Notes: generated by a model from the letters alone, not told the origin. A stretch of 64,000 bases of DNA from Bryobacter aggregatus MPL3 (GCF_000702445.1 NZ_JNIF01000003.1:1302001-1366000), one strand, 5' to 3'; shown: positions 44,171-52,755, counted from the stretch's first letter. Numbers and translations: made by a program.

Positions 44171-45164
44171 GGAAGGGCCAGACCAAACTGCCACGGAACT
44201 CGTGGCCCCCAGCGAACTCTTCAAAGCTGAACTTGGGCAGCGCGCCAGCCTTCTCATAGAAGCTGCGCGCCTTGGCCGCCGCGATTCTTGCCTGATCGAT
44301 CGGGCTCGACTTGTCGTCGATGCCAGTCTGGATTTGCAAGGCCCGTGGAGCAATCAATCCCGCCACGTCGGCAGGCGCCAGATCGAGCAAACGGCCTTCG
44401 ATTTTGCTGTCGAGCACAGGCTCTTCGTTGCGCACACTGCACGAGGCAACCACTACTTTGATCCGGGGCTCCACGGCCGCTGTGTACAGCGAATAGTAAC
44501 CGCCATAGGATAGGCCGATCATCGCAATGCGATTCGGATCAATCTCCGGCCGCTTCACCAGTTCATCGATCGCCAACTGGATCTTATAGACCTCGACAGC
44601 CGCCAGGCTGGTTCCAGCAGCGCGAAACTTCTCATCCAGATCTTTGCGGACCGCCGATGGAATTGCGGTGCCCAGATCGCGGTCTCGAAACGGGTACATC
44701 ACCGTATGAGGAGCGTAGACCACATAGCCCTGCGCAACGGCGCCACGCACCTGATCGTGATAATTGGTGCCGCCATTGTAAGTCGCCATCTCTGGGGTAC
44801 CCCCACCGCCGTGCTGCGAAATGACGAGCGGCGCTCGCCTGGCAACCCGCTTCTTCGGAACAATGTATAGGCCATAGGCATCCATGCCCGGAGCAACCGT
44901 CAAATAGCTGCGGTAGTAGGTGGCAACGGCGTCCTCGCCGGACTTCTCCAAACGGAGCTTGCTTTGGACACTCATCGCAGGCGGTGGATAGCCCATGCGG
45001 GTCTTGAGAAGACGCCGCAACGATTCGGGTTTGGCCGTCAGCCCGTTCGCATAGCTGTCCATTTGCCGCCAAAGCTGCTCGCGAACCGGGAGTGTGAGCT
45101 TGGGCTCTTCTTCGTGAAGTTGTTGCGAAAGGGCCAGAAGAAGCAGCGCGCGCGATACGATCAT
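44154..45164 (-). CDS. exported dienelactone-hydrolase/acetyl-xylan-esterase-like hydrolase
   Basis: The 336-residue alpha/beta hydrolase has a signal peptide (IVSRALLLLALS), nucleophile S219 in GLSYGG, an oxyanion-hole region SQHGGGG, acid D283 or D284 in QTGIDDKSS, and H321 in FAGGHEF. This fits the DLH/AXE1 family of secreted esterases. I chose the ATG at 45164, since the longer frame from 45224 adds 20 unlike residues and overlaps the divergent kinase gene. Substrate unknown; a carbohydrate ester is plausible. Confidence 0.78.
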   Translation of the reverse strand: MIVSRALLLLALSQQLHEEEPKLTLPVREQLWRQMDSYANGLTAKPESLRRLLKTRMGYPPPAMSVQSKLRLEKSGEDAVATYYRSYLTVAPGMDAYGLYIVPKKRVARRAPLVISQHGGGGTPEMATYNGGTNYHDQVRGAVAQGYVVYAPHTVMYPFRDRDLGTAIPSAVRKDLDEKFRAAGTSLAAVEVYKIQLAIDELVKRPEIDPNRIAMIGLSYGGYYSLYTAAVEPRIKVVVASCSVRNEEPVLDSKIEGRLLDLAPADVAGLIAPRALQIQTGIDDKSSPIDQARIAAAKARSFYEKAGALPKFSFEEFAGGHEFRGSLVWPFLKKWL

Positions 45165-45178
45165 GAGGACTACTGTAT

Positions 45179-46648
45179 ATGAGCGATTCTCCTCTCGTGG
45201 TGAGCTTTGACGCGGGCACCACATCCGTCAAGACTCTGGTATTCGACGGCCAGGCACGCCCCGTCATCACCACAACTTCTATCGGCTACGATCTGCAAAC
45301 CACCTCCGACGGCGGAGTGGAGATCCAGGCACAAGATCTATTCCAGGCGGCACTGCAGAGCCTGGATCAGGCGCATCAGGCCTTGTCGCAACTGGGCAGG
45401 ACGCCCAACGCGGTCGCCATGTGCACCTTCTGGCACTCCTTCCTTGGCCTCGACGCCAGCAGCAGGCCCTCGACACCGATTCTGCACCTGCTCGACACGC
45501 GCAGTCAGGCGGCAGCCGAGCAGCTCAAGCGCGAGCTCGATGAGAAGGAATTCCATACACGAGTCGGCACGGTCTTCCACCCCAGCTATTGGCCGGCGAA
45601 AATGCTCTGGCTGCGCACGGAACGTCCTGAGCTCTTTGCCGCAAGCGCAAAATGGATGAGCTTCGGAGAGTATCTGTTTGAAGAGTTTTTTGGCCAGGCG
45701 CACGCCGCCACCTCCATGCTGTCTGCCACCGGACTTTGGAATTCCAACGAGCAACGCTATGACGGCGCGCTGCTGCAACACCTCCAGCTGAGACCGGAAC
45801 AACTCGCCGACCTCTCCTTGCTCGACCAGCCCGCCTCCGGACTCAAGCCCGAGTATGCCAAGCGCTGGCCTTTGTTTGCCCAGATCCCCTGGTTCCCCTC
45901 GATCGGCGATGGAGCGGCCAATAATATCGGCTGTGGCTGCGACACACCGAATGAATTCGCGCTGATGGTCGGAACAACTGGCGCGATGCGCGCCGTCTTC
46001 GAGCGGCCCCATGTCGACATTCCCGAAGGCCTCTGGTGTTACCGGCTCGATCCACGCCGCTTTGTCCTGGGAGGCGCGCTCTCCAATGGCGGCAAAGTAT
46101 TTGAGTGGGTGATGGAGCGCTTCCAGATGCCGGGCGATTGGGAGCAGCAACTGGCCCAGACCAAGCCCGGCTCGCACGGCCTCACAGTGCTCCCGCTCTT
46201 TGCGGGCGAGCGCAGTACGAAGTGGCGGGCGGATGCGCGCGGGGCCATCACGGGCCTCAATCTGAACACGACGCCGGTCGAGATTCTGGCGGCATCGCTC
46301 GAATCCGTGGCCCTGCGCTTCCGGCTGCTTTACGAAATTCTAGCCGAACGGCTGGGAGCGCCTGAGCGCGTGATCGCAACGGGCGAAGCCTTGCGGCGTT
46401 CCACCGTCTGGACCCAGATGATGGCCGATGCGCTCGGCCGTCCCGTGGTCGCGAGTCTTGAGAAAGAGACCTCGGCGCGCGGCGCGGCGATGCTGGTGCT
46501 CGAGCGTCTTGGAATTGTGAAGCATCTCAGCGAGATCCCGTCGGCAACAGGCGACACCTATCTGCCCAGGCCCGAATACGCCGAGACTTATGCGCGTTTG
46601 CTCGAAGAGCAGAAGACACTGTACCGGCGGCTCTTCGACACACCCTAG
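45179..46648 (+). CDS. FGGY-family carbohydrate kinase (gluconokinase-like)
   Basis: The 489-residue protein has an N-terminal FGGY ATPase domain starting VVSFDAGTTSVKTLVFDG and a C-terminal domain with GDGAANNIGCGCDTP, MVGTTGAMRAVFE and RSTVWTQMMADALGRPV for ATP and sugar binding. Such kinases phosphorylate pentoses, pentitols or gluconate in the cytoplasm. The gluconokinase branch is my best guess from the VLGGALSNGGKVFEW segment. It is divergent from a secreted hydrolase gene with only 14 nt between start codons. Confidence 0.88.
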   Translation: MSDSPLVVSFDAGTTSVKTLVFDGQARPVITTTSIGYDLQTTSDGGVEIQAQDLFQAALQSLDQAHQALSQLGRTPNAVAMCTFWHSFLGLDASSRPSTPILHLLDTRSQAAAEQLKRELDEKEFHTRVGTVFHPSYWPAKMLWLRTERPELFAASAKWMSFGEYLFEEFFGQAHAATSMLSATGLWNSNEQRYDGALLQHLQLRPEQLADLSLLDQPASGLKPEYAKRWPLFAQIPWFPSIGDGAANNIGCGCDTPNEFALMVGTTGAMRAVFERPHVDIPEGLWCYRLDPRRFVLGGALSNGGKVFEWVMERFQMPGDWEQQLAQTKPGSHGLTVLPLFAGERSTKWRADARGAITGLNLNTTPVEILAASLESVALRFRLLYEILAERLGAPERVIATGEALRRSTVWTQMMADALGRPVVASLEKETSARGAAMLVLERLGIVKHLSEIPSATGDTYLPRPEYAETYARLLEEQKTLYRRLFDTP

Positions 46649-47448
46649 TGCGGAAAGGGCCGAATCCGATGCCAGGCCCCGGAAGGGGCTTGGAAGTAAT
46701 CCATTGGAATCAAGGATTCAAAGGCGCTGTCGGCATCTCCAGCCGCTGCCATTTCGAAAGCCTTTCGACGGTTTTGATAAATCGCGGCGATCGGATTGAA
46801 GGGCGCGCGGATCTGACTTAGCAAGCGGGTGAAGCCGCGATTCTGGTTGCAGAAATTATCAATGAGATGGAAGGCGGCCGTTCCGTTCTTAAAGTAGTGG
46901 AACGAATCGGCGAGTTCTTTTTCAAGAGAGCTATGCCCCTGATGGTTGGCTCGCAGACCAGTCTTCTGTGGATTCGTCCGGTCTGCGATGAAGATATTGG
47001 TGGCTAGAATCGCGACAAACTCTTCGCTATGGGTGTAGCTCATGAGCTTGCCCTTCAGTCTGGCCGGGCGGTGATTGCCGCTGATGCGGCGCAGGGCGTG
47101 GACCAGCTCATGAAAGAACACCTCATGCGGGAGCGTCGCGTTATTCTGGCTCCGCTTCCCAGCCTGACAAGGACTGCGGCGCAGAATTCTCGGAGTGAAA
47201 AGAACCACTGATTGTTTCGAACCAGGAGTGACACCGTCTTCCTGGGCATTGCATCCGCCCCCCTCAAAAGGCATCACCAGTACCCGCTGATGCTGATATT
47301 GCAGCGAATTGGCAAGAGCCCGCCCGGCCTTGGATCGCAAAATCTTCGCCAGCTCCAATCGCACTTCTGCAATATAGGCAGCCTCTGTCATATCTGGCGT
47401 GTCATGCCAGGTGGGAAGAATTTCAATGCCAAACTGCCGCTCGATCAT
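46645..47448 (-). CDS. M91-like zinc metallopeptidase (NleD-type domain)
   Basis: The 267-residue protein carries a zincin motif FFHELVHALRRISG (HELVH 113-117), followed about 20 residues later by YTHSEEFVAILATNIF, which can supply the third ligand. This pattern fits the M91 effector-protease family (NleD-like, PF14891). I see no signal peptide and no secretion-system genes nearby. It follows the EfpL gene by 51 nt on the same strand. I preferred the ATG at 47448 to a TTG at 47478. The assignment rests on motif spacing, so another zincin family is possible. Confidence 0.6.
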   Translation of the reverse strand: MIERQFGIEILPTWHDTPDMTEAAYIAEVRLELAKILRSKAGRALANSLQYQHQRVLVMPFEGGGCNAQEDGVTPGSKQSVVLFTPRILRRSPCQAGKRSQNNATLPHEVFFHELVHALRRISGNHRPARLKGKLMSYTHSEEFVAILATNIFIADRTNPQKTGLRANHQGHSSLEKELADSFHYFKNGTAAFHLIDNFCNQNRGFTRLLSQIRAPFNPIAAIYQNRRKAFEMAAAGDADSAFESLIPMDYFQAPSGAWHRIRPFPH

Positions 47449-47499
47449 AGGGCACTTCGCCTGCGGCAAGAGTATCAAAAAGGAGGACGTTCTGGAACC

Positions 47500-48075
47500 T
47501 TAGGCTCGTCCGGCAAATTCCCCAGTCTCGGTGGCTACTTTTACCTTCTCCCCTTCTTTGATGAAGAGAGGCACGGCAATTTCCAGCCCGGTCTCCAGCC
47601 GGGCAGATTTTGTCACGCTGCCGCTTGAGGTGTCGCCCTTAACGCCTGGCTCGGTATAAGCCACAGCCAGTTCGACAAACATCGGCAGTTCAAGGCCAAT
47701 CGGATTGCCGTTGTACTTCTGCAGTTGAATGATCTCGCCGCCGAGCAGGAAGTCGAGGGCATTGCCGAGCATCTGTTCGTTGAGCGTCAGCGTCTCAAAG
47801 CTGCCCTGATCGAGAAAATGCGAGCCATCGGCGTCGGAATAGAGATAGGAGGCAGAGATCATCTCAAGATCGGGTTCTTTGAACTTGTCGCCAGCCTTGA
47901 AGGTCTTCTCAAACACAGCGTTGGTGAGCAGATTGCGGATCTTCAGTCGAACCAGGGTTTGGCCGCCGCGCGCAGTGGGAGTGCTGATATCAGAATCGAG
48001 ACAGCAGTACGGAGTGTTCTCATGCTCAAAAAGCGTCCTGCGCTTGACGTGAATCGCATCGATTAAAGCAGCCAT
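47500..48075 (-). CDS. yeiP: elongation factor P-like protein EfpL (YeiP)
   Basis: The 191-residue three-domain KOW/OB protein ends with GEFAGRA, as E. coli YeiP/EfpL ends YMGRA. Its tip loop reads STPTARGGQT, with R36 at the place of the modified lysine in EF-P, matching the SPTARGA loop of EfpL. It helps ribosomes through proline-rich and other difficult motifs and should need no EpmA or EarP modification. ATG 48096 (seven residues longer) is an alternative start. No canonical efp is in the window. Confidence 0.87.
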   Translation of the reverse strand: MAALIDAIHVKRRTLFEHENTPYCCLDSDISTPTARGGQTLVRLKIRNLLTNAVFEKTFKAGDKFKEPDLEMISASYLYSDADGSHFLDQGSFETLTLNEQMLGNALDFLLGGEIIQLQKYNGNPIGLELPMFVELAVAYTEPGVKGDTSSGSVTKSARLETGLEIAVPLFIKEGEKVKVATETGEFAGRA

Positions 48076-48132
48076 ATTCTTATGCAATTTTGACATGGCC
48101 ATGCCGGGCTCGCCTGCGGAAGCGGCTCGTGG

Positions 48133-48165
48133 GATAAGATCGTGATGATTTTTGGCGCTCACGCC
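48133..48165 (+). promoter_or_regulatory. leader of first esterase: shared promoter-like block and hairpin
   Basis: GATAAGATCG followed by TGATGATTT (48133-48151) is matched at 17 of 19 positions in front of the second esterase. It is followed by a small stem GGCG-CTCA-CGCC (48154-48165) and then AAAGAGTCCC before the ATG. The conserved spacing indicates a promoter plus 5' UTR hairpin. Confidence 0.45.
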
Positions 48166-48181
48166 TGAGGAAAGAGTCCCT

Positions 48182-49309
48182 ATGTTTCGTTTTATCCGCT
48201 TTGCAAGCGTCATCAGCATTGTGTCGTGCCTGGAAGTAGGCATGGCGCAGAATCCTGTGCGGCCTCCCCGCCCAACACCTCCCACCCGCGACCCGCACAC
48301 TCCTGGGTATGTCACCGCGAAGGAACTGCCCGACGGGGAGAATGCGCCGCCGAATGCCGACGGAAACTTCATCATCGGCCCCACCTACAAGCCCGCGCCG
48401 GAGATGCTCGTCCAGGAAGGCGTGCCCCAGGGGCAAGTGTTTGATTTCACCATGGAGTCCACCGACAGCAAGATCTATCCCGGAATCGCGCGCGAGCCGG
48501 GCACCTTCGGCACCCCAGACCCCGCCAACCCGAGAAAGCTGGACGTCACCACCAGCCACCCTGCGCCCTACACGCGCAAAATCTCGGTCTATGTCCCGAA
48601 GCAATACGTTCCCGGCACGGCGGCTCCCTTTATTGTGGGCGCCGATGGTCCGGACAAGGGGCTGTTCATCGCACTCGATAACCTGATTCACCAGAAGCGC
48701 GTTCCGGTGATGATTGGCATCTCGATCGGCAACGGCAGCGGCGATGCGCAGGGCAGCCAGCGCGGTCTCGAGTACGACACGATGTCCGGGCTCTACGCCG
48801 AGTTTGTCGAAAAGGAAGTACTTCCTCTGGTGGAGAAGAAGGCTAACGTGAAGTTGACCAAAGATCCGGACGGCAGGGCAACCATGGGAGGAAGTTCAGG
48901 CGCCTCAGCAGCGTTGATCATGGCCTGGTATCACCCGGAGTGGTATCACCGTATCCTCGCCTACTCAGGAACCTGGGTGAACCAGCAGTGGCCCTGGAAC
49001 CCGAAGACGCCGAGTGGCGCCTGGGGCTTCCATGAGACGCTGATTCCGAACTCGCCAAAGAAGCCGTTCCGCATCTGGATGGAAGTGGGCGATCGCGATC
49101 TGCTGAATCCCAACGTGATGCGTGACGACATGCATGACTGGGTGCTTGCCAATGAGAACATGGCGAAGGTACTGGCTGCCAAGGGATATCCGTATCAGTT
49201 TGTGTTTGCAAAAAATGCAGGCCACACGGATCGCGCGGTCAAGCAGCAGACGCTCCCTTCGGCGCTCGAGTACATCTGGCAAGGCTATCCTTCTAAAAAG
49301 AAGAAATAG
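48182..49309 (+). CDS. secreted Fes/esterase-D-type hydrolase, copy 1
   Basis: The 375-residue protein has a signal peptide (MFRFIRFASVISIVSCLEV), a proline-rich linker (VRPPRPTPPTRDPHTPGYV) and an esterase domain (PF00756-like) with nucleophile motif GGSSGAS. The family segments YTRKISVYVPKQYVPG, DGPDKGLFIALDNLI and GDRDLLNP precede the terminal NAGHTDRAVKQQTL histidine. It resembles enterochelin-esterase-like enzymes that cleave esters outside the cytoplasm. A near-equal copy follows directly. Start chosen at ATG 48182. Confidence 0.82.
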   Translation: MFRFIRFASVISIVSCLEVGMAQNPVRPPRPTPPTRDPHTPGYVTAKELPDGENAPPNADGNFIIGPTYKPAPEMLVQEGVPQGQVFDFTMESTDSKIYPGIAREPGTFGTPDPANPRKLDVTTSHPAPYTRKISVYVPKQYVPGTAAPFIVGADGPDKGLFIALDNLIHQKRVPVMIGISIGNGSGDAQGSQRGLEYDTMSGLYAEFVEKEVLPLVEKKANVKLTKDPDGRATMGGSSGASAALIMAWYHPEWYHRILAYSGTWVNQQWPWNPKTPSGAWGFHETLIPNSPKKPFRIWMEVGDRDLLNPNVMRDDMHDWVLANENMAKVLAAKGYPYQFVFAKNAGHTDRAVKQQTLPSALEYIWQGYPSKKKK

Positions 49310-49327
49310 TCGTACTGCTTTTCTTGA

Positions 49328-49372
49328 GATAAGATCGGGTTGATTTCCGCGGGCCGCCTTTGTGCGGCCCGC
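49328..49372 (+). promoter_or_regulatory. leader of second esterase: promoter-like block and 9-bp hairpin
   Basis: GATAAGATCG followed by GGTTGATTT (49328-49346) is the counterpart of the first leader. The hairpin here is different in sequence and longer: GCGGGCCGC-CTTTGT-GCGGCCCGC (49349-49372). AAAGAGTCTC then precedes the ATG, as in copy 1. It could also terminate readthrough from copy 1, but there is no U-run. Confidence 0.5.
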
Positions 49373-49397
49373 TAGCGTTTCCCGAAAAGAGTCTCTC

Positions 49398-50525
49398 ATG
49401 TTTCGATTTCTCAGCGCTGCCGTCCTGGTGAGCTCCATCACTGGATGGGGCCTCGCCCAAGCACAAACTCCTCCCACCTCTCCTGCCGCGCCGGTTCGTC
49501 CTGTGCGTCCGCCTCCGCCCACGCGAGACCCGCATACGCCCGGCTATGTGAAAGCAACCGAGCTTCCCGACGGCGCCAATCCTCCGATCCATGTTGATGG
49601 GAACTTCATCCAAGGCCCCACCTACAGTCCGGCCCCCGAGACGGTGGTCCAGGAAGGCGTACCGCAAGGCGAGATCTTCAACTTCACGATGGAGTCGAAG
49701 GACAGCAAGTTCTATCCCGGCATTGCGCGCGAAGCGGGTACTTTTGCTCGTCCGGATCCGGCAGATCCTTCGAAGCTGTTGATCTCGAGCCATCCTGCGC
49801 CGTATACGCGAAAAGTTGCGGTCTATGTGCCCAAGCAGTATGTTGCAGGCACGGTGGCGCCTTTTATTGTTGGCGCTGATGGCCCCGACAAACTGCTGTT
49901 TCAGACACTCGATAACCTGATTGCCCAGAAGCGTCTGCCGGCAATGATTGCGGTGTCGATCGGCAATGGAAGCGGCGATGGGCAGGGCAGCCAGCGAGGG
50001 CTCGAATACGACACGATGTCCGGCCGCTACGCGGACTTCGTCGAAGAAGAGGTGCTCCCGCTCGTCGAAAAGATTGCCAAGGTGAAGCTGACCAAAGATC
50101 CGGAGGGCCGCGCCACGATGGGCGGCAGTTCGGGCGGGTCTGCTGCATTGATCATGGCCTGGTATCACCCGGAGCGCTACCACCGCGTCCTGACCTACTC
50201 CGGCACTTATGTGTACCAGCAGTGGCCCTACAATCCAGAAACGCCGACTGGAGCTTGGGAGTTTCATAAGACCCTGATTCCGAATTCGCCGAAGAAGCCG
50301 ATTCGCCTGTGGATGCAGGTGGGCGACCGGGACAATCTCAGCACGCGGGATGACTATCACGATTGGGTGCTGGCCAATGAGAATATGGCGAAGGTGCTGG
50401 CCGCCAAGGGCTATCACTATCAGTTTGTGTTTTCGAAGAATTGCGGCCATACCGACCGCGCAGTGAAACAACAAACCTTACCACAGGCGCTTGAATATAT
50501 CTGGCAGGGGTACAAGGCGAAGTAA
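49398..50525 (+). CDS. secreted Fes/esterase-D-type hydrolase, copy 2
   Basis: This protein has exactly the same length (375 residues) as its upstream neighbour and keeps nearly all landmarks: signal peptide, a PVRPPPPTRDPHTPGYV linker, the nucleophile motif GGSSGGS, VGDRDNLS and NCGHTDRAVKQQTL. It is a recent or conserved tandem duplicate. Differences concentrate in the signal peptide and surface loops, so substrate preferences may differ. Strong terminator-like stems follow the stop codon. Confidence 0.83.
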   Translation: MFRFLSAAVLVSSITGWGLAQAQTPPTSPAAPVRPVRPPPPTRDPHTPGYVKATELPDGANPPIHVDGNFIQGPTYSPAPETVVQEGVPQGEIFNFTMESKDSKFYPGIAREAGTFARPDPADPSKLLISSHPAPYTRKVAVYVPKQYVAGTVAPFIVGADGPDKLLFQTLDNLIAQKRLPAMIAVSIGNGSGDGQGSQRGLEYDTMSGRYADFVEEEVLPLVEKIAKVKLTKDPEGRATMGGSSGGSAALIMAWYHPERYHRVLTYSGTYVYQQWPYNPETPTGAWEFHKTLIPNSPKKPIRLWMQVGDRDNLSTRDDYHDWVLANENMAKVLAAKGYHYQFVFSKNCGHTDRAVKQQTLPQALEYIWQGYKAK

Positions 50526-50539
50526 ATTTCTTTGCGAAC

Positions 50540-50561
50540 AATCCTGGAGATCGCCAGGATT
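50540..50561 (+). terminator. AATCCTGG hairpin after esterase copy 2
   Basis: AATCCTGG and CCAGGATT form a perfect 8-bp stem with a 6-nt loop 14 nt behind the stop codon, followed by ATTTCGG. This is a first, weak terminator in front of a stronger one. Confidence 0.5.
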
Positions 50562-50571
50562 ATTTCGGATC

Positions 50572-50606
50572 ACGCAAATTGGGAGCCATCGGCTCCCAAT
50601 TTGCGT
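50572..50606. terminator. 16-bp perfect terminator stem
   Basis: ACGCAAATTGGGAGCC-ATC-GGCTCCCAATTTGCGT is a perfect 16-bp stem with a 3-nt loop, followed by TTGGGC. It is by far the longest perfect stem in the window and ends the esterase transcription unit. Symmetry means it could act on both strands. Confidence 0.7.
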
Positions 50607-50959
50607 TTGGGCAGGACTCATGGGGAGAGCCACGAACGCCAAGCGGCTGGTGGTCGTGGGCTGGCAACCAGCACGGGCCTGATCGCAAACATCGGCGAAG
50701 GCGAGCATCAAGAAGGTGCATGGACCTGGCTCGCCGGGGGATCGACCACCCACACCCTCGTCTTCAAATCCGTCCCCCGCAGATCGAATCGCTAGCCCTC
50801 ATATCCTTCCAATCCGGACTGAACTGTAACGGTCAGACCGTGGCCGTGTTCTAAATTCTTCCCGCGTTCATTCTGGCTCTGCCCGCCGAAACACCCGCTC
50901 TGTCTCTGTCCACCGGCGCCGTCCGGCTCAGATGCAATCTCGAACCAGATTGGAAAACA
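50607..50959. other. 353-nt intergenic region, possible gene debris
   Basis: Only short frames without family resemblance occur here, for example a plus-strand piece reading LIANIGEGEHQEGAWTWLAG between about 50688 and 50748. No start codon with a Shine-Dalgarno supports it. The final 100 nt should contain the promoter for the PEP-CTERM gene. I see no repeat or RNA motif. Confidence 0.4.
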
Positions 50960-51481
50960 ATGATTCTGAAGTCCCTCCTTCTTTTTGTCTCTTTTCTTTC
51001 CCTCGCATCCGCAACCTTGATCGTTGGTCCGATTCCGATCAGTGGCAGTGGATTCTATGAGTACAGCTTCCCAGCAGATGGATACCAGCAGGCCGCAGCA
51101 TCCGGATCGGACGGAACGCATGGGGTCAGTTTCGCAGTTGAAAATGTGACGAGCTCGACCACAGGGCCCTCTTTCTTTATGCGTGCCATATCGGGTTCCT
51201 ACAACCGGGGTTGGGCGTATATCGACGAGTTCTACTCGACAAACTTCTACGTGTCCTTCTCCGATGGGGGTGGAAGCTTAGTGTTATATGACACCAGCAA
51301 CCAGATCATCGCGTCGGCGTCGCTAGTGGGTTATCTCGCGAACCACGTAGAGACAGGAAATCATTTCGAGTATTCAGGCCGCTATGCGATCGTGCCCGCC
51401 CCGGAACCTGCAACTTTCGCCCTTGCTGGAGTGGCATTGGGACTGCTCTCACTGCGACGGCGCAAAAGGCAGCGACGCTAG
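50960..51481 (+). CDS. PEP-CTERM sorting-domain protein
   Basis: The 173-residue protein has a signal peptide (ILKSLLLFVSFLSLASA), a beta-rich body without cysteines and a C-terminal PEP-CTERM tripartite signal: VPAPEPATFALAGVA, a hydrophobic helix and the basic end RRRKRQRR. Such proteins are processed by an exosortase and delivered to the surface or exopolysaccharide. Presence of the tag implies an EpsH-type exosortase elsewhere in the genome. The body is unrecognised. Confidence 0.88.
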   Translation: MILKSLLLFVSFLSLASATLIVGPIPISGSGFYEYSFPADGYQQAAASGSDGTHGVSFAVENVTSSTTGPSFFMRAISGSYNRGWAYIDEFYSTNFYVSFSDGGGSLVLYDTSNQIIASASLVGYLANHVETGNHFEYSGRYAIVPAPEPATFALAGVALGLLSLRRRKRQRR

Positions 51482-51525
51482 GCCACTTTCCCGAGGATCC
51501 GGGGACCTCTGAGACAATAGCCCTT

Positions 51526-52083
51526 ATGTCTGTTGCTCTCACGCCCGAGCTCCTCGAGCGCGCCTCTAAAATCGAAGTTCTATTGATGGATGTCGACGGT
51601 GTTCTGACGGATGGCCGCCTGTACAACATCCCGTTCCCGGATGGGTCGGTGCTCGAGACAAAGGCCTTTGATTCCCAGGATGGCATTGCGCTGCAATGGC
51701 TCAGCTGGCATGGCATCAGCACGGGGGTGATCTCTGGACGCGTGTCTCCTGCCACCGCAGAGCGCGCCCGCCAGGGCAAGATGAAGTATGTCTACCAAGG
51801 GCATATCGAAAAGATTCCGATTCTCGAAGAGATCATCGCCGATGCAAAAGTCGATGCTTCGAAAATCGCCTTTATTGGCGATGACTTTACCGATGTCGTC
51901 TGCTTCCGCCGTGTGGGCTTAAGCTTTGCTACCGCCAATGCCCGCGAAGAAGTGAAGCGGTGCGCCGACTACACCACCGCCGCCAAAGGTGGCGAAGGCG
52001 CAGTGCGTGAAGTTTGCGAAATCCTGATGCGATCCCGCGGTCTTTGGGGTGACATCCTCAAGAAATACGAAATTCATGTCTGA
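51526..52083 (+). CDS. kdsC: KdsC-type HAD phosphatase
   Basis: The 185-residue protein is a type C0 HAD phosphatase with LLMDVDGVLTDG (D22 nucleophile, D24), a threonine/serine motif II in GVISGRV, K of the ERARQGKMKYVYQGH region and GDDFTD as motif IV. This matches 3-deoxy-manno-octulosonate-8-phosphate phosphatase, which makes KDO for LPS. Related enzymes act on other sugar phosphates, so the gene symbol is tentative. It overlaps the next gene by 8 nt. Confidence 0.82.
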   Translation: MSVALTPELLERASKIEVLLMDVDGVLTDGRLYNIPFPDGSVLETKAFDSQDGIALQWLSWHGISTGVISGRVSPATAERARQGKMKYVYQGHIEKIPILEEIIADAKVDASKIAFIGDDFTDVVCFRRVGLSFATANAREEVKRCADYTTAAKGGEGAVREVCEILMRSRGLWGDILKKYEIHV

Positions 52084-52741
52084 GACAAAACTTGCTCTGC
52101 TCGTAAGAGTGGCGCCCCAGCCTGGGGTGCTGCACCAACTGACCGGCGTGATCGCGGCGCATCAGGGCAACATCCTGTCCGTGGCGATTCTCGGCAGCCG
52201 GGAAGAGAACGAAGAACGCACCTTCTTTGAGATTGAATTCAAACAAGAGGACTACCAGCAGGTGCTGGTGGATCTTGCGGCTTTGCCCGTGGTGCGAGGG
52301 GTCGAGATCGTCCGCAGCATGGATAAGATTTACGGCAAACGCATCATCATCATGGGCGGCGGAGCGCAGGTAGCGCAGGTGGCGATCGGCGCGATCTCAG
52401 AGGCAGACCGGCACAATCTGCGGGGCGAGCATATCTCTGTCGACACCATTCCTCTGGTTGGCGAGCAGCAGCTTGCCGATGCCGTCCGAGCCGTGGCACG
52501 CCTGCCGCGCGCCAAGGCATTGGTACTGGCCGGCTCACTGATGGGCGGCGAAATCGAGATTGCGGTGCGGGAAGTACGCTCGCAGGGCTTGCTGGTGGTG
52601 AGCCTGAACATGGCGGGGAGCGTCCCTGAAGCCGCCGATCTGGTGGTGTCTGACCCCGTGCAGGCCGGAGTCATGACCGTGATGGCAGTTGCCGACACCG
52701 CAAAATTCAACGTCGCACGTCTCAAGCAAAGAGTGTTTTAG
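52076..52741 (+). CDS. ACT-domain regulatory protein
   Basis: The 221-residue protein opens with an ACT domain (LALLVRVAPQPGVLHQLTGV, IAAHQGNILSVAIL) that binds small ligands, usually amino acids. The second half is a Rossmann-like domain with IIIMGGGAQVAQVAIGAI and VLAGSLMGGEIEIAVREV. I recall this as an uncharacterised two-domain family (DUF5612-like). It may sense a metabolite. It is encoded in frame-overlap with kdsC and 14 nt before the J-domain protein. Confidence 0.65.
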   Translation: MSETKLALLVRVAPQPGVLHQLTGVIAAHQGNILSVAILGSREENEERTFFEIEFKQEDYQQVLVDLAALPVVRGVEIVRSMDKIYGKRIIIMGGGAQVAQVAIGAISEADRHNLRGEHISVDTIPLVGEQQLADAVRAVARLPRAKALVLAGSLMGGEIEIAVREVRSQGLLVVSLNMAGSVPEAADLVVSDPVQAGVMTVMAVADTAKFNVARLKQRVF

Positions 52742-52755
52742 GCCGATATTCGTTT

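Noticed and set aside
48076-48384. Long N-terminal extension of the EfpL gene
   Set aside because: It lies over the divergent esterase leader and signal-peptide region and has no similarity to EF-P, whose family length fits a start at 48075 or 48096.
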